NCBI RefSeq assembly: GCF_040054535.1
Contig: NC_090781.1
Span: 17,974,760 to 18,038,759, forward strand
DNA from: Antennarius striatus
Lineage: Eukaryota > Chordata > Actinopteri > Lophiiformes > Antennariidae
Reading direction: 5' to 3'
DNA length: 64,000 nucleotides
Shown: positions 1 to 27,129 of the stretch, piece by piece
Layout of the letters: the number at the start of each line of letters is the position of its first letter
How positions within the stretch are numbered: the first letter of the stretch is position 1
Translations under genes and position numbers: made by a program
The notes under the pieces: generated by a model
The model's database searches: none
What the model saw: the letters and a program-made list of their open reading frames with translations, nothing else
Told to the model about the DNA's origin: nothing

Positions 1-222
1 CTGTTAGAGAGAGACAGAGCCAGAGGTTGAACAACGGTCAGCCATGAGGTCATGAGTTTACACAAACATCTAGAGGATAAAGACTTGAATATACATTTAA
101 AAAAATAGAAAAGAAAAACCGCCGTGAATCTAAATGAAATGAACTTTACTGTTGACTTAGTATTCAAATGTGAAGCTCCAAAACAAACACACACTTTCTC
201 TGGTGCCTCCAGCTGGTGACTA

Positions 223-263
<41 letters not shown>

Positions 264-1029
264 ACAGATGGAGGGGGACGCTACCTCCATCACCAGGCTC
301 ATCTGGTGCCCAGCGGCCCCCCCTATAAATACTGATGAGGGATGTGCGTTGAACCCTTTAGCTCGGCGGCTGTGGCTAATGTTTAAAAAAAATAAAAAAT
401 GAAAAGGGATTTTAAATCTACCTGAGATGTATTTAAAGCCCCTCCCGACCTATTCGAATCACTGCTTCTGGGCCGGATCGTCACACACCTGTTGTATGTT
501 GTCATGTATCACTGAGAAGTGCCGAGTCAGCTGGATGGCGTGCCGATGGAGCACGTTTCCCACAGATTGACTCAAGGCTACCGATGCCTGACAAGCATGT
601 GTGTGTTCAACGTGTTGAATTTTTGTCCCGGAACGATTCCAGCTGTGACGTTAATTCCATTTTTGTAATAAATCACAGTTAAACCATAAGAGTGTTCCAG
701 GTGGGCGGTGCATCAATGAGCAGTCGTGGTCGTCAGATCTGCTCTGTTGTTATTGGCGGCGGGTCATCTGTGTCCTTGGAGCAGACGCCGCTGAATTCTG
801 AGTGTGTGTGTGTGTGTGTGTGTAGGTGTTTGACATCTCAGTTTGTCTTGGATTCATAAACCAAACTTTTTGGCAACAGGGGAAAGCAGATGACAGTAAA
901 GGCTGAACAGCAGGTTCTTATAAAAAGACCAGAGTTAGCAGGAAGACAATTAATCCCAATGCTGTGCTTCAGCCAACAAACAATAAGACGTCTGATCCAT
1001 TTCAGATGCAGGGCAGCAAACAATAGCAG

Positions 1030-1065
1030 CATGTTGGTCTGACCGGAAAGGATCAGACCAACATG
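1030..1065. repeat. Perfect inverted repeat, 13-bp arms
   Basis: Arm CATGTTGGTCTGA (1030-1042) is followed by a 10-nt spacer and its exact reverse complement (1053-1065). It lies in the last visible timm50 intron. There is no pyrimidine run after it that would suggest a terminator. It could be a degraded MITE end or a chance hairpin. Confidence 0.7.
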
Positions 1066-1936
1066 AGGAATTCACGTTAGTTTAGAAGTAAATAATAAAG
1101 AAAGAAATCTGGTCCCAAAGGCACCCGATCGATTCACCGTTTCTCCATCTTCCTGGTTCATCAAGAGTCTGACACGATCGATCAAACTCTTAATTACCTC
1201 CAATGATACGGTGCATCTGGGGCGCCTTCAGCGCCAACTCTAGCTTCACAAACGAAGCATTGCTTCAATTATCTGCTTCTCAAAAACATCACAAATCAAA
1301 GTGTAGTTCCACTACTAGAGAAGGCAGATATCTACAGCCCGAACAATCTAGAACAGACTGGAAAGAGCACTCAGGTTTTATGGTGTCACTTTCATCGTCT
1401 GGTGTCACAACTTCATCGCTTCCTTTCCACGAGGATCTCGGCATCTCCACCAATCAGGATCTGGCCCGCATTAAAAACATGAAGATTATTGTGGAGGTTG
1501 CTCAGAGTTGCTAAGTGTTAGCTGCTACTTAGCCAAGAGTGGCGGTAGGGGATGCGTGTGGTACATAAACCAAATTACGTATTTATACCTATGCTTTGAA
1601 TGAATCAGAATAACTTATTTCATGATTATTTTGACCCTTTCATTGCCAGTTTTATTAATAATAAATGGCTCGCGTCACGCTTTACCCCAAAAATCCATAA
1701 TGACATCATTGAGGTCATAGATGGACCAAGATTCGCTGGAATTAAAGAATTAAATAAATGGAAAGGAAAACCTGCAGCCTGTCCCTAATCTGGATTATAG
1801 TTGGCAGAAAATGCACAACCCTAAACAAGATTAAACATTTTTTTTTAATTTCATGCATAATGAACTAACTTTCTCCAGACATATGCAGCGGCTCTGACTC
1901 CCCAGCAGCATGTAGAGCATTAATAACTCTCCCATC

Positions 1937-1967
1937 TGACCTGAACGCATCTGTTGCGTTCAGGTCA
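1937..1967. repeat. Perfect inverted repeat, 12-bp arms
   Basis: Arm TGACCTGAACGC (1937-1948), a 7-nt loop and its exact reverse complement (1956-1967) lie in non-exonic sequence of timm50. The function is unknown. Confidence 0.7.
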
Positions 1968-2084
1968 GTCTTGGCGTTATGGAGATGAGATGATAAGTGT
2001 GTCTTCTCTCTGGGAAGTAGGTTAACCAGCTCCTTAAAGCCTCCAGACTTCTGGTCAATAATATGCAGAGATGACAGTTGGAGG

Positions 2085-2310
2085 GGGACAGAAGGAGGAA
2101 GAGGAGGGGGGAAGAAGAAAGGAGGGCAGGGGGAGAAACAAGAAGAGACTGGGGGGGGGTGGAGCAAAGGAAAGGAAGGGGAGGTGAATGGGAGGTGAGA
2201 TAAGAGGAAGAGGGGAGGGAGGAAGGGAGGCAGAAGGTTAATGAGGCCTGAGCGGGAGACAGAGGGAGGAGGAGGGGGGGGTCTATTGTGGTGAGGAGGA
2301 GGAGGAGAAA
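2085..2310 (+). repeat. Polypurine tract (G/A-rich)
   Basis: About 225 bp of nearly pure A/G on the plus strand, with several long G runs and very few pyrimidines. It lies inside a timm50 intron, so the primary transcript would be pyrimidine-rich. The long apparent ORF on the minus strand here (proline, leucine and serine runs) is a composition artefact. Confidence 0.75.
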
Positions 2311-2529
2311 TCAATGGGCGCAGCAGAAGGCAGACACGGGGGTGAAGCTGCCCGTTTGTGTCTCCGCCGTCAGCTGATCCAAAAGTTTGATTTCTTGTCT
2401 TATTTTATTGAGTCGAAATCTTTCCTGATGAAGATAAACTTTGAGATGACACAAAAACTTGTGCTGAGGTTTCAGGTTACAAAACCGTCCCAGCGCCATG
2501 AAAAGGTTTCATGACGGCCACACTCGTAC

Positions 2530-18650
<16,121 letters not shown>

Positions 18651-19222
18651 GTTGAATAGTTGCGCAAGCTACCGGCGAACGTATGTGAGAAGGACAAAAG
18701 CACTTAATTGGTTGAGTCGTTTTGAATGGCAGAGAGGAAACCCACTCAGAGCAGAGAATAACCACACCCATCAGAAAAGGGGCGGGCTGTAGAATGTCTA
18801 GGCCAATGAAAAGCAAGAGTGAGTCTGACCTTCGATTGCAGCGTTAAGCTGCCATGATGGGTGAGGGCAAAATGCCCAAAGTCGGGGAAATTACGTATTG
18901 AAAAAACACACGTTGTACCAAAATAACTTGTATACATACATGGAAATATAAATTAATACTTTATTGACAATGTTGCATGGACTTCGAGTAATGGAGTTCA
19001 ATTACACAATGTCAGGGAGAAATTTCCAAAGAATACCAATCAATTTTATAGAATGCTGTAAAATAGTAGAATACCTTTAATGTGCGTTGTTGACACGTGT
19101 TGTTACACTGTGGTGTAACATCGCACTGAATAAATGCTGTGTGGTGCATTTATTCCACTATTGTGTAAAGCATGTTCAATACATACTGATATATGAGCTA
19201 TGTGAACCACTTCTGAACAGAT

Positions 19223-19254
19223 ATTAATACTTAGCAGGCATGCTAAGTATTAAT
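19223..19254. repeat. Perfect inverted repeat, 14-bp arms
   Basis: ATTAATACTTAGCA (19223-19236), a 4-nt loop and its exact reverse complement (19241-19254). The arms are AT-rich. It could be a cruciform-forming site or a MITE relic. Confidence 0.7.
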
Positions 19255-19819
19255 TTCTCATTGAATATAGACAACAATCCAATAAAAGACCTAACTGATT
19301 TATTGTAGAATAAACGGATAGGATTGTAAACATTTTTTCAACTAAACTTGCAGAAAAACAATGATCGAAATTCCAGATGTTTAATCTAATGAGAGTTATT
19401 GAGGTCCTCAGGTCATAGCAGACCGTTGTTTTCACTGATTTATACAGGTTTCACCTATTGGCTGTAGGCCCCCACCCACAGACAGCTGGAGTCACCTAAA
19501 AGTTCACGATGGTTGAGTCATTTACCCCCCCACAGTCCTACAAATACACTTACATGAGGGTAAGATTAATGTAGTGTTTTAAATGTTAATGCTGTTGGTG
19601 AATTTGTTTATTGAAAGAGATTGAAACTATATTCTAAATTTTATGTAATAATTTCAAGCTTCCACACTTTATTCTTCAAAATCTCAGAATGGAATAATTT
19701 TGTTAAATCAAAAAGTTTTCTACAGAAAACAATCTTCTACCTGTACAATCGTTGACACCAGACTGACTGAAGGCAGCTGTGAAGGGTTGAAATCAAGGTC
19801 CCGCCTCTCAGTGCGAAAG

Positions 19820-20094
19820 TAGCCAATCAGATGTCAGAATCATTTGGCGGCAGATTGTCAGATTTTTCGAGAGAATTTTCGAAGTTTTATTGCGTCCTGC
19901 ACTTCCTGGCGCAACTAAAATACTAGAATATTTTGTAAGTAACTAACTGTGTATAATTTTTGTTGCTATCAACAAAAAATAGTCCGATATGAACGTAGAT
20001 TTAGATAATTTGTTTGATTTAAACCCCACCTCTCAATAAATAATAGCCAATCAGATGTTAGAAAACTATGGTGGGACACTGAGTAGCCAATCAA
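19820..20094 (+). promoter_or_regulatory. Three repeated CCAAT-box modules
   Basis: TAGCCAATCAG occurs at 19820-19830 and 20044-20054, and TAGCCAATCAA at 20084-20094. Each is followed by similar sequence (ATGTCAGAA, ATGTTAGAA, ATTTTAGAT) and they precede the ORF at 20234. Repeated CCAAT boxes at this spacing would suit an NF-Y-driven promoter. They could equally be the repeated 5' region of a LINE. The motif is seen; the function is inferred. Confidence 0.45.
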
Positions 20095-20233
20095 ATTTTA
20101 GATTTTACTCCGTGGGGGTTGTTTCGACGCTTTTACAGCGCTATTAAAATGTTTGACAGGAGAGTCGTTACCACCAGCTGATTGCCCTCTCTGTCACCCT
20201 CATCCCACGCGTGGTGCAGCTGATTCTCTTCCC

Positions 20234-20800
20234 ATGGACGCGAACGGGAACCCGGTGCTGAAGAAGACTCTGGTTTACTCCAGAGAGGAACTGCTCGCCC
20301 TCCGGGACAGGGCTTCTATCGGCATTCGCCATCCCATCCCGGATGATCTGAAGCGGAGGTACCGGGGCTGCCGAGCCGGGGCCAAACTTAAGGCGAGGCA
20401 GCAGCACAACGACTCCCGCGGAGGGGAGGATGGGAAACCAGAGCCCGCCGACAAAGAAAGTGAATCGACCGCCGGTTCGGATTCGGAAGTAATGGAGACG
20501 GAGTGACACCGGCTTGGACGCCTAACTGACTGCTCACGGAAGGATGCAAGAGAATCAAAGGTGGGGTGGGGGTGGGAGTGGGGGGGTTCTGACACTATGT
20601 CATCAAGATGGATTTTAAAGTGCTGACTCTGACTCTGCTGGCTCCTGAAGGAGTTCACGCACATGTCGACGCAGAGACGGTGTGGGGTTCCACTCACGCC
20701 ACCATGGCGGGGGATTACAGGTGCCTTGAAATTAGTGGACCGGACCAACTATCTGGACTGCTCCAGTGCCTTTAACACGACTAGCCCCCCCCCTGCAAGA
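20234..20800 (+). pseudogene. CR1/Rex1-like LINE remnant with intact N-terminal ORF (20234-20506)
   Basis: ATG at 20234 opens 90 codons ending TGA at 20506. The protein is Lys/Arg-rich in the middle (DDLKRRYRGCRAGAKLKARQ) and acidic at the end. The block before the acidic tail resembles the segment that precedes the endonuclease in fish CR1/Rex1-like LINE proteins. About 240 bp further on, in another frame, NYLDCSSAFNT resembles the RT motif 'LDFSSAFNT'. The endonuclease and most of the RT are missing, so this is an internally deleted copy. YSREELL fits the eIF4E-binding pattern YxxxxL-hydrophobic. An upstream in-frame non-ATG extension to 20153 is possible. I am moderately sure of the LINE origin. 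A host-domesticated small protein is the alternative. Confidence 0.55.
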
Positions 20801-21589
20801 GAAGCCGACCAGAATTCATGAATGGGATGGTGTCAGAACCAGAACCAGAGCCCGCTGCGGGTCGAGTGAAAGAGGCCGCATATAGACTTTACTCTCTGCT
20901 GGAGTGAGCAATCCAAGTTCTGGTCACTTTTCTCTACCTCAACTTTCTTTTTAATTGTTTTAATGTTTCTTTGGTGCTCTTTAATACATGCTTGTATTTT
21001 ACTGCTACTTCTGTCTTTTACAGTGGTGTTTTGTAAGGTTGGTTTATTTATCAGGCAAATTCATACCATCACCTGACTCCAGCAAATTGTCAAATGCAGC
21101 ATATGTGGCGTTTTTATTAAGCGTTTCGCAACTTTTTTTTAAATTGGGCATCAAATTTTGAATAAACTTTTACAAAAAAGTAAACGAGGTCTTGTGTTTG
21201 AAATTGCATGTGCAAAACGAATCAACAAATATTTCCTTTTTGTATTGCTATTGTATACGTTGACCACGAGGGGGCGCACAGTTGGGGGGGGAAACACGTT
21301 TGTGAACAATACTGCACCTAATAAGATTGTTTTTTTGTTTTTACGTGAAAGGTTTTTGAAAGCGGTTTTAAATACGATTTTAGAGGGAATTCAGGAAATT
21401 TTCATATTTTTTTAGGACATTTTTGCAATTTCAGAAAAAAAGTGACGCAAAATTTTTAATACTTCTCTGAATGTTTTCCTTGGGGTAAGTAGGATAGTTT
21501 CTGTTTAAAGCAGTTTTATATGTAGGTCTATATAGTGGGTTTTCGTATTGACTGAACAAGAGACGCCATTGAGCTTCAGTGACGTGAAG

Positions 21590-21711
21590 TGAATTAAATT
21601 AGAGAGAGAGCTGTGAGCGCAGCCGGAGAGAGACGGAGCATCAGTGTTGTTTTGGACAGCCATCAGAGAGGAGAGAGGCCCATCAGCGAACACCCAGCGG
21701 CTTGATTCCAG
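21590..21711 (+). other. clip3: Probable noncoding first exon of clip3
   Basis: A purine-rich, GC-moderate stretch ends TTGATTCCAG followed by the donor GTAAAA at 21712. The next clip3 exon begins 1.6 kb downstream at an acceptor (23312) 22 nt before the start codon, so an upstream 5'UTR exon is required. The 5' limit given is a guess. Confidence 0.5.
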
Positions 21712-23333
21712 GTAAAAACACACCTGTCTCTCCTTTGTGACGCGCAGGTCGTGGGTTCTATTCATTCTGTCGTGTCTGATGCTGTTTGTGTGAAGATGGA
21801 GACGCTGACGCAGAGAGATGGAGAGAGGGGCGCTGTTCAAAACAAAAACAGCCTCTGTTATTCTGGGTTTCATCCGCTCACATTCGGATCTTCGACGAGC
21901 TTTGTTTTTTTTAACGTTTGTGATTTTAATATTCATATTTTAGTGTGTGTTGCCGTTTTTGTTGTGCGTGCGCGTTTTTTCATTGTTTGCAATGGGGCGT
22001 TTTTGCGCTCCCGTTCTCTACTACGCACATTGGCACAAATCACAAACGCCGCTGTTGCGGTTCGTGTCTGCTCTTATTTTATTCTTGAACGTGGTAAACA
22101 TCGCTGGTGGGTTGGAGTTCGAGTTGTGTGGGAACCCGTGCGGGTCAGACCTGCGTGTTTTGTGCTATTTTATGCGTGCGGTTTGTTGTAAAATGGTGGC
22201 TGGATGGAGGAGGATGCTGCCACGGCCTCCTCTTCCTCCCCTCCTCCTCCTCTCAGAACCTGCTGGTAGCATCACATGGTTCACACACACCCAGGATCAT
22301 CACAACCATCATCAGCTGTTACTATATCATCTATATCATTTTCAGTTTTATTATGATTACCCCAAATTTTCCAGTTTGGGATGAGTAAAATTATTATTAC
22401 TACAGTATTTATTCTCTCTAAGAGGTGTTGACTGAAAACTCAGGAGCTTCTCGTTTATCAGTGAATGGAAATCTAAGGGAAAAAACAAAAACCTTCTGGA
22501 ATGTGCATTTCTGAAACAGTTTAGTTCAATCAATCAGGTGTAGCCTTGATTTCTACACTGATGGAACCGTTCTGCAGACGTCTTCTCTGCAGGATGTTTT
22601 CATGCTTACAGATTCAGACTGACTCATTGGGTCGTCTTGCGTAACCTTTGTCACGTTTCTCCTGATGGCGTCTGCAGACCCGTTCAGGCAGGAATCGTCC
22701 AGCTGAGACCACAGACGACCACAGACGTGTTCCCATGCTTTGTTTAGGTGTGCATGTAGCTGCTGCTACAGACAGGTATTGGATGAGACGGACTGGTTGA
22801 GTATTGAACACAAAAACCAGGATCTGTCACTGATTTAAGCATTTTATCAATAATATATAAAATGTTTGAACTGATCAGAATCATTTGTTAAAATCCATTT
22901 CCAACACATGAAAACATTCATTTACCCATTTCTTCAGTTCTAATAAATGTTTTGCCTGAGAAGATGCTGGAATTTATAAATTCCCGATGGAACGTCAGCT
23001 CCCTCTCCTCCATGGAGGAGGAGATGGGTGGATGGATGGATGGATGGATGGATGATGTAGGGAGCAGCTGGATGGATGTCAGTGTCTTGTCCATTTGCTA
23101 AAGTGGAGAGTAGATTTAATCCAGTCAGCCTCTGGCAGCTAATGATGGGCATTTAGCATAGCGTTAACCTTTTAGCCGCTGCCATCATCAGCCTGAGGCT
23201 GAGGACCGGTCCAGTGTTTCTTGTTTTAACACCTTTTGAACATCCTGTGGAACCAGAACCGGTTCTATCCGTGCTCCATAGAGGGGTAACGTTCTCCTCT
23301 CGTCTCCTCAGGCCCAGCTGCAGCGTCCCCATC

Positions 23334-26300
23334 ATGACTAAAGAGGAGAACCTGGGGTTGCAGGAGAAGGAGCGGCACGACCGGGAGGAGCAGGAGGAGG
23401 GGAGGATCCAGAGAGAGGAGGAGGAAGCGCTGACCGAGGAGGAGGATGACGACGAGGAGAAAGACGAAGAGGAAGAAGAGGACGAAGATGAGGAGGAGTA
23501 TGAGCTAGAAGACGAGAGGGAGGGTGAGGAGAGGTTTGACGTAGAAGATGAAGAAGGGGACGAGCAGGGGGAGGAGCGGGAGGAAGAGGAGGACCCAGCA
23601 GCCGGTCGGGAGCAGGAGGCCGAGCCGGAGCCCGAACCAGAACCACAGCCGGTGTCGGAGTACCAGAGTCCGGTTCACGAGCCCCGGAGAAGAGCCATGG
23701 TGCACCCCTCCGCCCAGGCCCCCCTGCCCCAAGACTACAGTACGTCATACCACCTTAAATACACACCGCTTCAGTCGCAACCCCTAAAACACCTGTCTTT
23801 TATCCTCTGACCTCTGACCTTTTCTCGCCCCGGTCCATCTCCAGCCTTCACCTTCTTCGACCCTAACGACCCGGCCTGCCAGGAGATCCTCATGGACCCC
23901 CGGACCAGCATCCCGGAGCTGTTCGCCATCGTGCGTCAGTGGGTCCCTCAGGTGCAGCACAAGATCGACATCATCGGCAACGAGGTGAGACGCAAACTCA
24001 TAATGGACGGGTGGAGCGGGGAGGAGGTTTTTTTCTCTTCGTTTGTAAATCAGTCTCTCTCGCTTCTTGTCTTTCATGAACGCCTGTCTTCACTCTCAGA
24101 TCCTGAAGCGTGGTTGCCACGTGAACGACCGCGACGGTTTGACCGACATGACGCTGCTTCACTACAGCTGTAAGGCTGGAGCGCACGGAGTCGGTGAGTC
24201 CGTCAGTGGATCCGATCGATCGACCGATAGGTTTTGGAATCCGTTCTTCAGTCTGATGGTCACGTGTCTGCAGGCGACCCGGCGGCGGCACTGCGCCTCA
24301 GTGCTCAGCTTATCTCTCTGGGCGCCGACGCGAGTCTGAGGAGCCGCTGGACCAACATGAACGCTCTGCACTACGCCGCCTATTTCGACGTTCCGGAACT
24401 GATCAGAGTCCTGCTGAAAGCGTCAAAGCCCAGAGGTACAATCCTAAAACATCACAATGTGCATCGCACAACGACTTCAGACTCAAAGACTCGTCCTCTT
24501 CCTCTCCTCTTCTTCCTCGTCTTCCTCTTCTTCAGTGCTGAATTCCACCTGCAGTGATTTCCATTACGGTACGGCGCTACACATTGCTGCCTCCAACCTT
24601 TGTCTGGGTGCCGTCAAATGTCTCCTGGAGCACGGAGCCAACCCCTCAGTCCGGGTGAGAACCGCCAACTGTTGTTATTCTGGAGGAACTAAAGGTGCAT
24701 TATGTACCTTTGTTGACATCATACCCTGAATAAAGAATGTTCAAGAATGATTTTTATAACTAACACGTTTGCCCCACGCTCTCCAGAGATACTTAGCAGT
24801 AATTCAAGACAGAACGAGATTATCCATCCGAGATGTCTCCTTTTAGTCCCTGCTGAGACTTGACCCCTCCTGGGGACTCTAATAGTCTTCTCTGTCTCCC
24901 TGCAGAACGATAAGGGCCTGGTCCCCGCCGATGTGGTTCCTGACCCCATGGATATGAGTTTAGATAAGGCCGAGGCCGCCATGGTGGCCAAAGAGCTGAA
25001 GCAGCTCCTGCTGGACGCCGTCCCTCTGAGCTGCAATCTTCCCAGAGCGACTCTGCCCAACTATGATAACATCCCAGGGAACCTGATGCTGTCCTCACTG
25101 GGGATGAAGTTGGGAGACCGGGTCCTGCTGGATGACATGAAGGTCAGAGGCCTGAAAAGTTGGTTCTATAAGCGGCTGATGTTTAATTGAGCCGTGAGGT
25201 TTGGTGTTGAGAACGGTCGAACCGTTAGGCTCAAAGTGCAGTTTGACTAAAAGGAAGTAGCGCCCAGTTTAGCCAGTGGTGTGAATCCTGTTTGCGCTCT
25301 GAACAGTGTGTTCTCACTGTGTAGCTCCAGAGAGACCAGAGCAGAGACGACAGCCCGCCTGCAAACCTCAAACAGGTTGGTGGGACCAGGCGCCGGCTCA
25401 TAGAGACTCAAGAACTGACCTGCACTTCCTGTCACATGACTAATTAAGCCCTGTTCAGCTTCAGTCCGTCTGCAGAGGTTTGCCTTCTTTTCTGTGAGCT
25501 TCATTCATCTGCGTTGGTTTCAGAGTGGGACGCTGAGGTTTTGTGGGACCACGGAGTTCGCCAGCGGGCAGTGGGTCGGCGTGGAGCTGGACGAGCCAGA
25601 GGGGAAGAACGACGGCAGTGTTGGGGGTGTCCGCTACTTCATCTGCCCTCCTAAGCTAGGTAACAGCTGCTACCGGTACTCTCTTGGGAAATAAAATAGA
25701 AGAGCTGTCATACTGAGAGAGAGAGGCTCATCAGATGGTGATGGTGTTTCTGCCCGGTAGGGATTTTTGCCCCGGTGTCAAAGATCTCTAAGGCTGTGGA
25801 TCTGACGTCATCATCCGTCACCTCCACCCCCAGAACCCCACGCATAGACCTGGCATCCCGCCTGGCTGGGAAGACCAAGAAGGAGAAGGAGAAGAAGGAG
25901 AAGGAGAGAGAGAAAGGTTTGCTTATGTCAGACATTTCTCTGAACCCAGATTTGGTGATTTGTCTGAACCATGTTTGTATAATTTCTGGTCGTTCATGTC
26001 TCTGAGAGTTTGTTCTGTGATTCCTCAGCCCAGAAGAAGAAGTCTTCAGTTGCCAGTCTGGATCCGGAGGGACTGAATGTGGAAGTTGGAGATCATGTCC
26101 TGGTGGCCGGACAGAAAAACGGCATTGTGCGCTTCTACGGCAAGACCGATTTTGCTCCAGGTCTGTTTAACTTGCCTTTACATTAGCATGCTAGCTGTGT
26201 GTTTATCGGTTGCATAACTCACCGGCTTTTTAGAATGACTGTACCGACGTGGCCAACATAACTTTGGCTCAAAGGCAAGGCAAGCTGAGCATCAAGTTGA

Positions 26301-27129
26301 TTTCGATTGGACGCTTGCTTTTCTCTTTACCTATTGGTCGCATTTATTTTGCGCAGCAGGGAAGATTATCCAATCTTTATGCCGCTAACATTTTTGCAGG
26401 TTACTGGTTTGGTATCGAGTTGGATCAGCCGACTGGAAAACACGACGGCTCTGTGTTTGGTGTCCGCTACTTCAGCTGCCTGCCCAAATATGGAGTGTTT
26501 GCTCCGCCCTCCCGCGTCCAGAGGTAAGGTCCAGACGTGCAGGGCAGGGGTACAGAGGTTCCAGGTGCAAGAAAAACTGGGATTTTTCTGTTTTATTTAA
26601 AAGGTTGAGTTACTTGTCTTTGTGATACATAAAGAGACTGTTGTTGTTCCTGTTTCGTCAGAATCGGAGGGCCTAAAGACGGCTCACAGAACGACAAATC
26701 CATGGTGAAGAAAGTCCACCAGGTCACCAGTAAGTGTTCAGTCTTTACACCAAAATACACCTTTCTTTTTACTTGCTGTCCTGGCGTTTCTTTCTCTGGT
26801 ATTGGTTCTGAACAGAACACAGTGTCCACCAGTGATGTCGTCTTTGTGCTGCAGCACTAACAGACTCTTTGTGTGTTCAGTGTCACAGCCCAAGCGTAAC
26901 TTCAACACGATGCGTTCTCCTAAAGACCTGACCTCTGAGAACTCCATGTCCAGGTGAGAACAGAGAACCAAGACTTGAATGGAGCATTTTCCACATCTTG
27001 ATTCAGATTTTTGTTTTACATTAAACCTCAACTTTCTCAACTCCTCTTCCTCCTCCCACCTTCCTCTCCTCCAGGTTGCTGTTCTGCTGTTGGTTTCCAT
27101 GGATGCTGCGTGCCGAGATGCAGTCTTAA
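23334..27129 (+). CDS. clip3: clip3, CAP-Gly domain-containing linker protein 3 (CLIPR-59)
   Basis: Thirteen coding exons join in phase into 633 codons: 23334-23739 (exon opens at 23312), 23845-23984, 24100-24193, 24274-24435, 24536-24654, 24906-25142, 25524-25659, 25761-25916, 26029-26160, 26400-26523, 26662-26729, 26881-26953 and 27075-27129. Residues 1-110 are very acidic. Ankyrin repeats span roughly 185-310 ([56 protein letters not shown]). CAP-Gly 1 (about 374-440) carries GKNDG and CAP-Gly 2 (about 498-563) carries GKHDG, the loop that binds EB1/tubulin-type EEY/F tails. The last exon encodes [18 protein letters not shown]. Its Cys pair is the palmitoylation site known in mammalian CLIPR-59, which acts at the trans-Golgi and in lipid-raft/Akt trafficking. 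Exons 7 and 9 have weak donors (GTCAGA, GTTTGC). The acidic N-terminus is much longer in Glu runs than I recall for the human protein. Confidence 0.96.

Larger units (their letters stand above)
1..2529. other. Probable last visible timm50 intron; no exon found
   Basis: This stretch lies 3' of the last timm50 exon seen. I searched the minus strand for the conserved Tim50 C-terminal half and found nothing. It holds (GT)n at 226-262 and 802-823, two perfect hairpins (1030-1065 and 1937-1967), and a purine-rich tract at about 2085-2310. Small ORFs here resemble no known protein. Confidence 0.5.
18651..20233. other. Region upstream of timm50; promoter side, no gene found
   Basis: This AT-rich stretch lies between the timm50 start codon and a LINE-derived ORF. 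The timm50 promoter must lie near 18650-18850, but no clear TATA box is seen. It contains a perfect 14-bp inverted repeat at 19223-19254 and three near-identical CCAAT motifs at 19820-20094. Confidence 0.5.

Noticed and set aside
1865-2314. Proline/serine-rich 149-codon minus-strand ORF
   Set aside because: It is the reverse reading of a polypurine tract in a timm50 intron. No splice context or conserved motif supports it.
1-2529. Search for the remaining timm50 exons (DISCLNRD... onward)
   Set aside because: No matching codons with splice borders were found on the minus strand, so I treat the gene as running off the left edge.
23338-23748. 136-codon minus-strand Pro/Arg-rich ORF
   Set aside because: It is antisense to the acidic first coding exon of clip3. 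GAG/GAA runs give CTC/TTC on the other strand.
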